Assembly (NCBI RefSeq): GCF_004564235.1
Contig: NZ_SOMN01000039.1
Span: 1-51,470, forward strand
From: Cohnella luojiensis
Lineage (GTDB): Bacteria; Bacillota; Bacilli; Paenibacillales; Paenibacillaceae
Direction of reading: 5' to 3'
Length of the DNA stretch: 51,470 bases
Shown here: positions 1 to 8,322 of the stretch, piece after piece
How positions within the stretch are numbered: the first letter of the stretch is position 1
How the letters are laid out: every line of letters starts with the position of its first letter
Program-made: the position numbers and the translations under genes
The notes under the pieces: generated by a model
Told to the model about the DNA's origin: nothing
Database searches by the model: none
Seen by the model: the letters and a program-made list of their open reading frames with translations, nothing else

Positions 1-614
1 TTCCTTCGACACGAACTGTACTTGCGGCGGATGTACTTATTTTGTCTGCCGTTGCCGACAAATTTTGTTTTGCCTGTGGATGTGACAACGACTGCCGGCA
101 CTTTCAATCCAAGATCAATACCCATTGTTGCATCACCAGTCGTTTGTCCGAATTGTTTTTCAACAGAAATTTGAACGTACCATTTGCCCGATTTCTCCAC
201 GACCTTCATTAGTCCAAGTTTTCCGCTTGATAGAATGGTATTCTCTCGTTCGGTCAAACGGGATGCGACCCTGAGTCGCTGTACTTTCCCATCCATCATG
301 ACTGGAAATGCGACTACGTTGCCGTTAAACGAATAATTTTGATTGTTCACGTAGTAGGCTCTACGTTTTAATATCGGACGTTTCCCTTGTTTATTCGTCT
401 TCTTATGTATGCTTCTTGCATCGCGAATGATTTGATTCCGTACCGCTGAAGGCAGCTTCGCTTCAATGTCTTTAGATGTTAGATGGGGGAATGTTCCTGC
501 TCTTTCTGCTTGCATGGTGAGTCGGTTCGTCGCTTCGATATATGCGTTACCATGTTCGCGTAACAATGTGGGATTGTCAGGAAATATGCGAATCTGAACG
601 GTTATGGTTTGCAA
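1..614 (-). CDS. tnpB: IS200/IS605-family RNA-guided nuclease TnpB (OrfB), N-terminal part, cut by window edge
   Basis: The minus strand encodes about 204 residues from a TTG at 614 and runs off the window start. The TTG is supported by an unusually complete Shine-Dalgarno sequence AAGGAGGTGATC at 618-629 and an extended -10 (TGGTATAAT, minus strand, about 636-644). The visible part has the OrfB N-terminal region and the RuvC-I segment MGIDLGLKVPAVV, which carries the first catalytic Asp. The zinc finger and later RuvC motifs lie outside the window. TnpB proteins are transposon-encoded, omega-RNA-guided DNA nucleases. No tnpA transposase is seen beside it, so this is either an IS1341-type element or a part of a larger one. 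The TTG start is too far from any ATG to be a simple misreading. Confidence 0.85.
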   Translation of the reverse strand, partial: MQTITVQIRIFPDNPTLLREHGNAYIEATNRLTMQAERAGTFPHLTSKDIEAKLPSAVRNQIIRDARSIHKKTNKQGKRPILKRRAYYVNNQNYSFNGNVVAFPVMMDGKVQRLRVASRLTERENTILSSGKLGLMKVVEKSGKWYVQISVEKQFGQTTGDATMGIDLGLKVPAVVVTSTGKTKFVGNGRQNKYIRRKYSSCRR

Positions 615-719
615 CTGATCACCTCCTTCACGGATATTATACCAAACAAACGTTCGCATAAGAAGGCTTATTGCACAATGACTTTGATGTCCGCTTACTC
701 AAACAATAACAGTTGAGAT

Positions 720-806
720 GTGTAGGACAATTAAGCTGTCTAAAGACAGCCCTTGTCCTAAGCCGATTCATCCCATGCCTGAAGGCAAGGGCTTTCTCGG
801 CTTGAT
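720..806. mobile_element. Structured end of an IS605/IS1341-type element (stacked hairpins)
   Basis: Two consecutive stem-loops are visible. The first is GGACAA..GCTGTC-taaa-GACAGC..TTGTCC. The second is AAGCCGA..GCCTgaAGGC..TCGGCTT. The pattern GATTCATCCC..GGGCTTTCTCGG resembles the subterminal hairpins at ends of IS1341-type tnpB elements. It lies upstream of the tnpB that starts at 614 and just before a truncated gene remnant, so it probably marks the element boundary near 806. On the plus strand it has the look of a right end, which is opposite to the neighbouring tnpB; a nested or second element is possible. Confidence 0.45.
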
Positions 807-813
807 TTTGTAA

Positions 814-975
814 TGCCTTCGCAAGAACGCGGCAGCATCGTCGGCTATTTGGTTAGAGGTAATGTCCGAAGCTTCCCTGCCCTCGGAGCTCGTTCCTTAT
901 GGCAGCGCCAAGCTTCGCATCGGAGAATTCCCGTTGATCGGCGGCAAGAATAAGGCAAGGGATAATTTGGGATAA
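814..975 (+). pseudogene. 3' remnant of a truncated protein gene
   Basis: An open frame of 53 codons without a start-associated ribosome site follows the structured element end directly and stops at 973-975. Its residues read like a genuine protein tail, with ELVPYGSAKLRIGEFPLI near the end; similar LVPYG..LRI..FP endings occur in some bacterial glycosidase-like proteins, but the family cannot be named safely. The likely history is insertion of the IS605-type element followed by loss of the upstream part of the gene. A chance open frame remains possible because it is short. Confidence 0.35.
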
Positions 976-1047
976 TAGTGGAGTTTATGTTAATAGTTAT
1001 CGAAAGATGGGCTCATTTCGATTATAATTTACTTGTTGTCCAATAAT

Positions 1048-1073
1048 TGAAACCTTTTTGTCGTTTGGTCGTA
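1048..1073 (+). promoter_or_regulatory. Sigma-W (ECF)-type promoter of the ter locus
   Basis: The -35 TGAAAC (1048-1053) and -10 CGTA (1070-1073) are separated by exactly 16 bases, the textbook spacing and sequence of Bacillus sigma-W promoters. It lies about 43 bases before the first ter gene. In B. subtilis the related yceCDEFGH operon is known to be induced by extracytoplasmic-function sigma factors, so the same envelope-stress control is inferred here. Confidence 0.75.
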
Positions 1074-1115
1074 AAAGTTAAGAGATTTGTATAATTGAAG
1101 GGAGAGCCCATTGCA

Positions 1116-1700
1116 ATGACGATTTCTCTAGTAAAAGGACAGAAAATCGATTTAACGAAGGGCAATGCCGGACTTAGCAAGATTGTCGTAGGACTAGGAT
1201 GGAATCCGGTCGAGAAGAAGAGCTTCTTCGGCTCCAAGAAAGTGGATATCGACTGCGATGCTTCGGCGCTCATGCTGGATGAGAACGGCAAGCTGACCGG
1301 CAAGAATCTCGTATGCTTCCACAATCTCAAGAGCCCGGACGGCTCGGTCGTTCATTCGGGCGATAACCGCACGGGAGAAGGCGACGGAGACGATGAGCAA
1401 ATTCACGTTGACCTAAGCCGCGTTCCCGCGAATATCCACAAGGTATTGATGGTCGTTAACATCTACGATTGCGTCAATCGCAAGCAAGATTTCGGCATGA
1501 TATCTTCCGCCTACATCCGAGTGCTTAACCAACAGAACCAACAGGAATTGATTCGTTTTAACTTGACGGACAACTACTCGGGCAAAACGGCGCTTGTCGT
1601 CGGCGAGATCTACCGTCACGGCGGCGAGTGGAAGTTCAATGCGATCGGCGAAGGAACGAATGCGGCGCACGTTGATCTTTTGGCCCGCACATACCAATAA
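1116..1700 (+). CDS. terD: TerD-family stress protein, YceC-like
   Basis: A 194-residue TerD-domain protein and first gene of the ter locus. TerD proteins are small calcium-binding beta-sandwich proteins linked to tellurite, phage and envelope stress. The start is the ATG at 1116 (SD GAAGGGAG about 10 bases upstream), because the other paralogues also begin M-x-I/V-x-L-x-KGQ; an in-frame TTG at 1095 would add seven unlikely residues. Visible calcium-site motifs are DIDCDAS and [13 protein letters not shown]. Compared with the next paralogues it has the VEKKSFFGSKK insertion before the first Asp cluster and NIYDCVNRKQDFG in place of TIHDA..R.QNFG, features of the YceC branch. It is followed after 46 bases by a second terD. 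Confidence 0.93.
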   Translation: MTISLVKGQKIDLTKGNAGLSKIVVGLGWNPVEKKSFFGSKKVDIDCDASALMLDENGKLTGKNLVCFHNLKSPDGSVVHSGDNRTGEGDGDDEQIHVDLSRVPANIHKVLMVVNIYDCVNRKQDFGMISSAYIRVLNQQNQQELIRFNLTDNYSGKTALVVGEIYRHGGEWKFNAIGEGTNAAHVDLLARTYQ

Positions 1701-1746
1701 TAAATTATGAAAAACCCAAATAAACTAACGAGAAGAGGACACTTAC

Positions 1747-2322
1747 ATGTCAATCAGCTTATCCAAAGGACAAAAAATCGATTTGACGAAAACAAACCCA
1801 GGACTTTCTAAGGTTGTGGTCGGATTGGGCTGGGATACGAACAAGTATGACGGAGGTAAAGCCTTCGATTTAGACGCATCTATCTTCTGCCTGAACGCAG
1901 CCGGCAAAGCCCCTTCCGAGAAAGACTTCGTCTTCTACAATAACCCCCAGAACCCAAGCGGTTCAGTCGTTCACACGGGCGATAACACGACCGGAGAGGG
2001 CGACGGAGACGACGAGCAAGTTAAAGTAAACCTTTCTGCCGTTCCTGCCGAAGTCGAGAAGATCGCATTCTGCATCACGATCCATGAAGCAGCGGAGAGA
2101 GCTCAGAACTTCGGTCAGGTGACGAACGCTTTCGTACGGATCGTGAACGAGGATACGGGCGCCGAGCTTATTCGTTACGATTTAGGAGAAGATTTCTCCG
2201 TGGAAACGGCAGTAGTCGTCGGCGAGCTTTACCGTCATAGCGGAGAATGGAAATTCAATGCAGTCGGCAGCGGCTACAAGGAAGGTCTTGCCGGTTTGTG
2301 CAAAGATTACGGCCTGATGTAA
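1747..2322 (+). CDS. terD: TerD-family calcium-binding stress protein (second copy)
   Basis: A 191-residue single-domain TerD protein. The calcium ligands are intact: DLDAS at 41-45, HTGDN at 76-80 and GDGDDE at 85-90; the QNFGQV and ELYRH.GEWKF motifs typical of the family follow. The ATG at 1747 is preceded by GAGAAGAGGA. It is closest to YceD/YceE of Bacillus. An intrinsic terminator follows the gene (2348-2380), so this copy and the first may be made in excess over the downstream genes. Confidence 0.95.
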   Translation: MSISLSKGQKIDLTKTNPGLSKVVVGLGWDTNKYDGGKAFDLDASIFCLNAAGKAPSEKDFVFYNNPQNPSGSVVHTGDNTTGEGDGDDEQVKVNLSAVPAEVEKIAFCITIHEAAERAQNFGQVTNAFVRIVNEDTGAELIRYDLGEDFSVETAVVVGELYRHSGEWKFNAVGSGYKEGLAGLCKDYGLM

Positions 2323-2347
2323 CCATTGGTAATTCCCTGATTACTTG

Positions 2348-2380
2348 GGACCGCTTTTCATTCGGATGGCGGTCCTTTTT
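2348..2380 (+). terminator. Intrinsic terminator inside the terD array
   Basis: Stem GGACCGC/GCGGTCC with a 14-base loop is followed by TTTTT. It sits between the second and third terD genes, with only 21 bases left before the next start codon, so it probably acts as a partial terminator that sets the ratio of upstream to downstream gene products. Confidence 0.7.
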
Positions 2381-2401
2381 CAATTAAAGGAGGTACTCTC
2401 T

Positions 2402-2980
2402 ATGGCTGTTAATTTGTCCAAAGGCCAGAAAGTCGATTTAACGAAATCCAATCCAGGTCTCGTCAAAGTAAAAGTAGGATTAGGATGGGACACGAACAAA
2501 TATGACGGAGGAAGCTCCTTCGATCTAGATGCGTCAGCCTTCTGTTTGAACGCCTCCGGCAAGGTGAACAGCGATCGCGATTTTATTTTCTACAACAACA
2601 AGTCGATCGCCAACGGAGCCATTCAGCTGTCCGGAGATAATCAAACCGGAGAAGGCGCAGGAGACGACGAATCTCTCGCCATCGATCTGAGCCAGGTTCC
2701 AGCTGAAATTCAGAAGATCGCCTTCTGCATTACGATTCATGATGCCGCGGCTCGTAGTCAGAACTTCGGGCAAGTAGCGAACGCATTCGCCCGCGTCGTG
2801 AAGGACGGAACGAACGAAGAGTTGATTCGGTTCGACTTGGGAGAGGACTTCTCCGTGGAAACGGCAGTCGTCGTCGCGGAGTTATATCGTCATAACGGCG
2901 AATGGAAATTCAGCGCCGTCGGAAGCGGTTATAGAGATGGGCTAGCCGGCTTATGCCGAGATTTCGGAGTACAAGTATAG
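2402..2980 (+). CDS. terD: TerD-family calcium-binding stress protein (third copy)
   Basis: A 192-residue TerD protein with all expected motifs: [11 protein letters not shown] at the N terminus, [23 protein letters not shown] and [10 protein letters not shown]. The start is the ATG at 2402, directly behind a near-perfect AAAGGAGGT. A longer frame beginning at 2345 would run through the terminator hairpin and is rejected. It is 15 bases upstream of the next terD. Confidence 0.95.
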   Translation: MAVNLSKGQKVDLTKSNPGLVKVKVGLGWDTNKYDGGSSFDLDASAFCLNASGKVNSDRDFIFYNNKSIANGAIQLSGDNQTGEGAGDDESLAIDLSQVPAEIQKIAFCITIHDAAARSQNFGQVANAFARVVKDGTNEELIRFDLGEDFSVETAVVVAELYRHNGEWKFSAVGSGYRDGLAGLCRDFGVQV

Positions 2981-2995
2981 TTAGGAGGCGATCCC

Positions 2996-3577
2996 GTGAC
3001 GATTAGCTTGTCCAAAGGGCAAAGAATCGACCTAACGAAAACCAATCCCGAGTTAAGACTCGCGATTATTGGACTTGGATGGGATACGAATAAATATACG
3101 GGCGGCGAGGCTTTCGATTTGGATGCATCGGCGTTCTTGCTGAACGAGAATGGCAAAGCGAGCGGAATTGAAGATTTCGTTTTTTATAACAATCTCTCGG
3201 TGCATTCCGGAGCAGTCGTTCATACGGGCGATAACCGCGATGGTCAAGGCGACGGAGACGACGAACAAATGAAGATCGATTTTTCCAAAATGCCGTCGGG
3301 GATTCACCGCATCGGAATCACAGTGACGATTCACGACGCACAGCAGCGTAACCAGAATTTCGGACAAGTTTCGAATGCGTTCGTGCGGGTGGTAGACGAG
3401 AGGACGGGCAACGTTATTCTTCGCTTCGACCTGGGGGAAGATTTCTCGGTTGAAACGGCGGTTATCGTGTGCGAGCTCTACCGTCATGGAACGGATTGGA
3501 AATTTCAAGCCGTGGGCTCCGGCTTCTCAAGCGGATTGTCCGCGTTGGCTCGCCATTATGGTTTAGACGCCAAGTAA
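2996..3577 (+). CDS. terD: TerD-family calcium-binding stress protein (fourth copy, GTG start)
   Basis: A 193-residue TerD protein beginning with GTG at 2996 behind TTAGGAGG. Calcium-site motifs AFDLDAS, HTGDNRDGQGDGDDE and the tail ELYRHGTDWKF are present. It is translated right after the third copy (15-base gap) and 21 bases before the TerD-TerA fusion, which suggests coupled expression. The N terminus [19 protein letters not shown] matches the paralogues residue for residue, so the GTG start is well supported. Confidence 0.94.
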   Translation: MTISLSKGQRIDLTKTNPELRLAIIGLGWDTNKYTGGEAFDLDASAFLLNENGKASGIEDFVFYNNLSVHSGAVVHTGDNRDGQGDGDDEQMKIDFSKMPSGIHRIGITVTIHDAQQRNQNFGQVSNAFVRVVDERTGNVILRFDLGEDFSVETAVIVCELYRHGTDWKFQAVGSGFSSGLSALARHYGLDAK

Positions 3578-3598
3578 CCTAAACGGAGGATCGTCGCG

Positions 3599-4864
3599 AT
3601 GTCCTTGTCTATCATTAAAGGCCAGAAAACAGATATAACCAAGAACAATCCTTCCCTGAGCCGCATCGTTGTAGCGATGGGCTGGACGGCGACTACGGGC
3701 GTTGATCTGGATCTTTCGGTCTTCGTCTTGCAAGCGAACGGCAAAGTAAGCTCGGATCAAGACTTGATTTTCTATTCGAATCCCTCCGGCGCCAATGGAG
3801 CGGTTCAACTCGCGGGACAAGCCCGTAAGGCATACGGAAGCCAAGCGGACAAAGAGCAAGTGAACGTTCAGCTCAGCCTAATTCCTAAGGAAGTCGAACG
3901 GGTTCCCTTCACGCTTACGATCTACGAGGGGGATGCGCGCAGACAGAACTTCTCTCTAGTGAACGATGCTTATATTCGGGTCATCGACGAGGCATCGGGC
4001 AATGAACTGTTTCGATATGAACTTGGAAATAACTTTCCTGTCGAGACTGCGATCGTCGTGGGAGAATTATATAGATATGGCGCCGAGTGGAAGTTCAATG
4101 CGATTGGTTCCGGCTATTCCGGCGGATTGTCGGCCTTATGCGGAAGCTTCGGCGTCGATGTTCGGGAGGAGGCTAAGCCGGCTCAGCCAACGCAAGCCGC
4201 GCCGAAGCCTCCCGTGGTACAAGCCCCTCCCGCGCAGCCTCCGGTCTCGCCTCCTTCCACGATACGGTTGGATAAGATCGAGCTTCGCAAGAAGGGCGAA
4301 GTCATTAACCTTCAGAAGAATTCGGGCTCGCTCGGGGAAATTCTGGTGAACCTGAATTGGAATCGCAAGAAGAGCGGCGGGGGACTGTTCAAAGCAGCAT
4401 CCGGAGTCGACCTGGATCTTGGTTGTCTTTACGAGCTGAAGGATGGCACGAAAGGCGGCGTACAAGCCTTGGGCAATGCCTTCGGGGATTTAAACCGCCC
4501 GCCATTCGTGGCCTTGGACGGAGATGACCGGACCGGCGCGTTAGCCGGAGGGGAGAACCTAAGGATAAACGGAGCGAGAGTGGCCGATATCGAGAGGATC
4601 GTCGTCTTCGCCTTTATCTACGAAGGCGTTGCGAATTGGTCCCAGGCGGACGGTGTCGTGACGATCAAGCAATCCGGAGGTCCGGACATCGAGGTTCGCA
4701 TGGACGAGTATAACAACAGTAAAGGCCTGTGTGCCATCGCGATGATCAAGAACGTGAATAACCAGACATTCAGCATCGAGAGACTAGTACAGTTCTTCGG
4801 CGATCAGCAGGAGCTGGACAAGGCTTATCAATGGGGTTTACGTTGGTCGAAAGGCAGAAAATAA
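3599..4864 (+). CDS. terA: TerA-like protein: TerD-type domain fused to a second TerD-fold domain
   Basis: A 421-residue protein. Residues 1-185 form a TerD domain (SIIKGQKTDITK, GVDLDLSVF, ELYRYGAEWKF). Residues about 186-222 are a Pro/Ala/Gln-rich linker. Residues 223-421 form a second, divergent TerD-fold domain typical of TerA, with SGVDLDLG and DGDDRTGALAGGE. In the first domain the usual GDN.TGEG.GDDE loop is replaced by LAGQARKAYGSQADKEQ (71-87), so that calcium site has probably been lost, while the TerA half keeps an acidic DGDDR loop. TerA proteins are thought to act with TerD and TerC at the membrane. The gene lies between four terD genes and terC. Confidence 0.88.
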   Translation: MSLSIIKGQKTDITKNNPSLSRIVVAMGWTATTGVDLDLSVFVLQANGKVSSDQDLIFYSNPSGANGAVQLAGQARKAYGSQADKEQVNVQLSLIPKEVERVPFTLTIYEGDARRQNFSLVNDAYIRVIDEASGNELFRYELGNNFPVETAIVVGELYRYGAEWKFNAIGSGYSGGLSALCGSFGVDVREEAKPAQPTQAAPKPPVVQAPPAQPPVSPPSTIRLDKIELRKKGEVINLQKNSGSLGEILVNLNWNRKKSGGGLFKAASGVDLDLGCLYELKDGTKGGVQALGNAFGDLNRPPFVALDGDDRTGALAGGENLRINGARVADIERIVVFAFIYEGVANWSQADGVVTIKQSGGPDIEVRMDEYNNSKGLCAIAMIKNVNNQTFSIERLVQFFGDQQELDKAYQWGLRWSKGRK

Positions 4865-4915
4865 GATGAGATTCGCAATTATCGAGCTATATTCGGCAGG
4901 GGGACTATTAACATC

Positions 4916-5722
4916 ATGGTAGATTTTTTCAGTAACTTCATAGACAGCTTCGCGAGCTTTTTCGATTGGGCTCACATCGGAGCGGTGTTGTCCGAACCGA
5001 CAACATGGGGAATTATCGGTACGCTGGTCATTCTCGAAGGACTCTTGTCGGCGGATAATGCTTTGGTATTGGCCGTCATGGTTCGGCATCTTCCGAAAGA
5101 TCAACAAAAAAAGGCATTATTCTACGGGCTTATAGGCGCTTACGTATTCCGGTTCTTGGCAATCGGAGTAGGAACCTTCCTGGTCAAGATTACTTGGATC
5201 AAAGTGGTCGGAGGACTTTATCTTCTCTGGATCGCGCTCAGTAATTTATTCCATCTGGAATTCGCGTTCGCACGCGTAGGCGGCATTCCTCTTATTCCTT
5301 ACATCCGACGCAAGGCGAAGGAAGAAGAAGGCGGAGAAGTCGAAAACAAAGGCCTAGGCTTCTGGCGTACGGTTCTTGCGGTCGAGTTGATGGATATCGC
5401 ATTCAGCATCGATAGCGTGCTGGCGGCGTTCGGCGTCAGCGAAGAAGTATGGGTATTGTTCCTCGGAGGTATTCTAGGAGTCTTGATGATGCGGGGCGTT
5501 GCCCAAGTATTCCTTAAACTCATCGAGAAGTTCCCGGAGCTGGAGAAAGCGGCATTTATTCTCATCATCGTTATCGCAGCGAAGATGATCTCGGGCGCGT
5601 TCGGCTTCCACGTATCGCACGTCGTATTCTTCTCCTTCCTGATAGCGATTTTCGTAGGGACGATGATTATAAGCTCCATCCGGAAGAAGAGAGAGCAAGG
5701 AACAACCTCTCATTCCGCTTAA
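4916..5722 (+). CDS. terC: TerC-family integral membrane protein
   Basis: A 268-residue multi-spanning membrane protein of the TerC family, which is proposed to form a membrane complex with TerD-type proteins and to handle metal ions such as manganese or calcium. The family hallmarks are acidic residues inside membrane segments: EGLLSADNALVLAVMV (from 41) and ELMDIAFSIDSVLAAFG in the second half. Seven or so hydrophobic segments are visible. The ATG at 4916 follows CAGGGGGAC. A hairpin terminator follows the gene (5747-5778), separating the TerD/TerA/TerC group from the biosynthetic module. It corresponds to YceF in the Bacillus yce operon. Confidence 0.93.
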   Translation: MVDFFSNFIDSFASFFDWAHIGAVLSEPTTWGIIGTLVILEGLLSADNALVLAVMVRHLPKDQQKKALFYGLIGAYVFRFLAIGVGTFLVKITWIKVVGGLYLLWIALSNLFHLEFAFARVGGIPLIPYIRRKAKEEEGGEVENKGLGFWRTVLAVELMDIAFSIDSVLAAFGVSEEVWVLFLGGILGVLMMRGVAQVFLKLIEKFPELEKAAFILIIVIAAKMISGAFGFHVSHVVFFSFLIAIFVGTMIISSIRKKREQGTTSHSA

Positions 5723-5746
5723 CCCACAACCTTGTATACTCGCAGG

Positions 5747-5778
5747 AATATCCCTCATGGACGAATGAGGGATATTTT
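5747..5778 (+). terminator. Hairpin with short T tract between terC and the biosynthetic genes
   Basis: A perfect 12-base-pair stem AATATCCCTCAT/ATGAGGGATATT with a six-base loop is followed by TTTAAAT. The T tract is weak, and the next gene begins 20 bases later, so partial read-through is expected. Confidence 0.6.
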
Positions 5779-5798
5779 AAATAAAGGAGATGATGTCA

Positions 5799-7007
5799 GT
5801 GCGATACTTTGACTATCTGACCCCGGAACAGGAAAGTGATATTTTTCATTACCTCCCTACGGAGTTCAGCAATCGGGACGATAAGGATTTACTGGCTTAC
5901 GCGGTCGGAGCGGCTCTCTATATGCCCGCGATAAGACCGACGATAGCCGAAGACATCGCGAGCAATAAAATCAAAGGGCTCGTTTCCCTCGTGATCGATC
6001 TTGAGGATGCCATCGGGGACAATGAGGTTCACCTGGCGGAGCGGAATCTCCGCGAAACGTTGGGTAAGCTGCAAGCTTATATGGACAGGGGAACGCTGAA
6101 CCCCCGATCGTTGCCCCTTATCTTCATCCGGGTTCGGTCCTCCGAGCAGTTCGAGAGATTACTCATCCTGTTAGATGACCTGCTTCCCTTAGTGACGGGA
6201 TTTGCGTTCCCTAAGTTCACGGCCGCTTCGGGTGAAGCCTACTTTCGGATTCTGGAGCGTTATAACTTGGACAAAGACTCGGATGCGCCGATTCTGTACG
6301 GGATGCCGATTCTGGAGACGACCGATGTAATCTACCGCGAGAGTCGGCTTTCCGCGCTGCTCGATATCCAGTCGTTACTGATGAAGTACAAGCAATACGT
6401 GCTGAACGTGCGCATCGGCGCGACCGATTTCTCCAGCATATTCGGTCTTAGACGGAACCCCGATATGACGATCTACGATATCGGCGTAATCCGGGACTGC
6501 GTCACCGATATTATTAATATTTTCGGCAGGGAAAGCAATAACTTCGTCATCTCCGGTCCGGTATGGGAGTATTTCAAGAGCGATCGGGTACTGAAGCCGC
6601 AGCTGAGGGAAACGCCCTTCGAGGAGATGATGGGGCAAGACGGTCTCAGATTGCGCATGTCTTACATCGATCGATATGTGGATGGCCTGATTCGTGAGGT
6701 TGCTTACGACAAGGAGAACGGAATCATCGGCAAGACGGTCATCCATCCGACCCACCTTCAGCCCGTGCAGTCGTTGTATGTCGTAACCCATGAGGAATAC
6801 ATCGATGCCTTGAGCATTATATCGAACAGCCAAGGCGACCGCGGGGTCATGAAGAGCCAGTACGAGAACAAGATGAACGAAATCAAGCCGCATTTGAACT
6901 GGTCCAACCGCATTATCAATAGATCAAAGGTGTTCGGGGTGCTACATGAAAAACATAACTTCACCTGCTTGCTTGCCGACACGCAACGGTCGGGAGCGCT
7001 TGTATAG
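5799..7007 (+). CDS. CitE-like C-C bond lyase of the ter biosynthetic module
   Basis: A 402-residue TIM-barrel protein of the HpcH/HpaI/CitE superfamily, in the ter-specific C-C bond lyase family. LVSLVIDLEDAIGD carries the acidic metal/CoA-type site of the superfamily, and KTVIHPTHLQPVQSLY the C-terminal conserved stretch. The start is uncertain: ATGs at 5790 and 5793 lie too close to the AAAGGAG (5783-5789), and GTG at 5799 has the better nine-base spacing, so GTG is chosen. The family is known from ter operons, where it is predicted to make or break a C-C bond in a nucleoside-like metabolite. It overlaps the next gene by 62 bases. Confidence 0.88.
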   Translation: MRYFDYLTPEQESDIFHYLPTEFSNRDDKDLLAYAVGAALYMPAIRPTIAEDIASNKIKGLVSLVIDLEDAIGDNEVHLAERNLRETLGKLQAYMDRGTLNPRSLPLIFIRVRSSEQFERLLILLDDLLPLVTGFAFPKFTAASGEAYFRILERYNLDKDSDAPILYGMPILETTDVIYRESRLSALLDIQSLLMKYKQYVLNVRIGATDFSSIFGLRRNPDMTIYDIGVIRDCVTDIINIFGRESNNFVISGPVWEYFKSDRVLKPQLRETPFEEMMGQDGLRLRMSYIDRYVDGLIREVAYDKENGIIGKTVIHPTHLQPVQSLYVVTHEEYIDALSIISNSQGDRGVMKSQYENKMNEIKPHLNWSNRIINRSKVFGVLHEKHNFTCLLADTQRSGALV

Positions 7008-8322
7008 CATCATAGACGGTTTAGAGGTAGAAGTGAGCGTCATTTCGAATCCTTATGGCCTTGAGCTTGACCACCTTTTCCGGATGGCAGCCAGAATCAA
7101 CAAGAAACGGGGCTTTCTCTTCGTGAGCAAGCTGCTGGGCAAGCATATCCCGGTTCATCCTTCGCTGTCCTTGGCTTCGGGCGCGATGCTTGGCTGTTTA
7201 TACGAGGCTGCTATACTTGAACGACCGACGACCGTATCCATGCAGCTGTTGCGGGATGCGTTCGAGGATACCGAACAAGCCGACGCGCTTTATCGGCGCT
7301 TAATGGAGACCAAAATCAGGGTGGAAGAACCGACCCTGTTCATCGGATTCGCGGAGACGGCCACCGCTCTCGGACACAGCATGTTCGATGCCTTCGAGGG
7401 AAACGCGGACTTCTTGCATACGACTCGCGAACAGATAGACGATATGACCTCGCTCATCAACTTCGAGGAAGAACATTCGCACGCGGTATCTCATCGCTGT
7501 TATGCCTTGGACCCTGATCTCTTCGGCAAGGCGTCGACCATCGTGTTAGTCGACGATGAGATAACGACGGGGAATACGTCTCTGAATATCATTAAAGAAC
7601 TTCATCATAGCTTCGGACATCGCGATTTCGTCGTGGCGAGCCTTCTGGATTGGCGTTCGACGGCGGATAGGGATCGTTTCGCGCAGTTGGAGACGGAGCG
7701 AGACATTCGTATACGATGCTTGTCGTTGTTGGAAGGATTCATTACCGTCAACGGAGCTCCGTTAGAGGAGAGTCTTCAGCATTCACCGTCCGTGACGACG
7801 GATAACGTAACCTTCCGGACTTATGATGTATCCCGGTTTTTCGAGCATCTCGATATCGATTACCTTAAGCACACGGGCAGGTTCGGAATGAGCGCGTTGC
7901 AAGGGGAATCGCTGAATCGGGAGGTCAAGCGGGCCGCCGACTATTTGGTCTCGCGCAGAACCGGCAAACGAATTCTGTGTCTCGGAACGGGCGAGTTCAT
8001 GTATATCCCTATGCGGATCGCCGATCTCATGGGCGACGAGATTTATTATCAGTCCACGACGAGAAGCCCTATTCATCCCATGCAGCGAGAGCAATATGCG
8101 GTAACCTCCTCCTACCGGTTCGATTCTGTGGACGATCCGACGGTAGCCAACTTCATGTACAACCTGTCCCCGGGGCAATATGACGAAGCGTTCGTCTTCA
8201 TCGAGCGGAAGTATGGACCTGAGCAAGGGGCGTCCTTCGAGCAGGCGCTCTCCCGCATTGGAATACCTATCGTGAATCTCGTCTTTTTCAGTCAAGCACA
8301 AGGTTCGGAGGAGCACGGATGA
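6946..8322 (+). CDS. Phosphoribosyltransferase with C-terminal TRSP domain (ter module)
   Basis: A 458-residue protein. The N-terminal half is a phosphoribosyltransferase fold: STIVLVDDEITTGNTSLNI (about 197-215) is the PRPP-binding loop with paired Asp residues and TTGNT. The C-terminal part (from about 305) is the TRSP domain, with GRFGMSALQ, LCLGTGEFMYIPMRIA and YYQSTTRSPIHP; TRSP is the motif that names the domain. This PRTase-TRSP pairing is specific for ter systems and is predicted to build a ribosylated, nucleoside-like product. The start codon lies inside the upstream lyase gene, and the stop overlaps the next gene by four bases (ATGA), indicating translational coupling. Confidence 0.9.
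   Translation: MKNITSPACLPTRNGRERLYSIIDGLEVEVSVISNPYGLELDHLFRMAARINKKRGFLFVSKLLGKHIPVHPSLSLASGAMLGCLYEAAILERPTTVSMQLLRDAFEDTEQADALYRRLMETKIRVEEPTLFIGFAETATALGHSMFDAFEGNADFLHTTREQIDDMTSLINFEEEHSHAVSHRCYALDPDLFGKASTIVLVDDEITTGNTSLNIIKELHHSFGHRDFVVASLLDWRSTADRDRFAQLETERDIRIRCLSLLEGFITVNGAPLEESLQHSPSVTTDNVTFRTYDVSRFFEHLDIDYLKHTGRFGMSALQGESLNREVKRAADYLVSRRTGKRILCLGTGEFMYIPMRIADLMGDEIYYQSTTRSPIHPMQREQYAVTSSYRFDSVDDPTVANFMYNLSPGQYDEAFVFIERKYGPEQGASFEQALSRIGIPIVNLVFFSQAQGSEEHG

Noticed and set aside
1194..3859. Minus-strand frames across the terD genes
   Set aside because: Mirror-image frames of five well-supported plus-strand TerD-domain genes.
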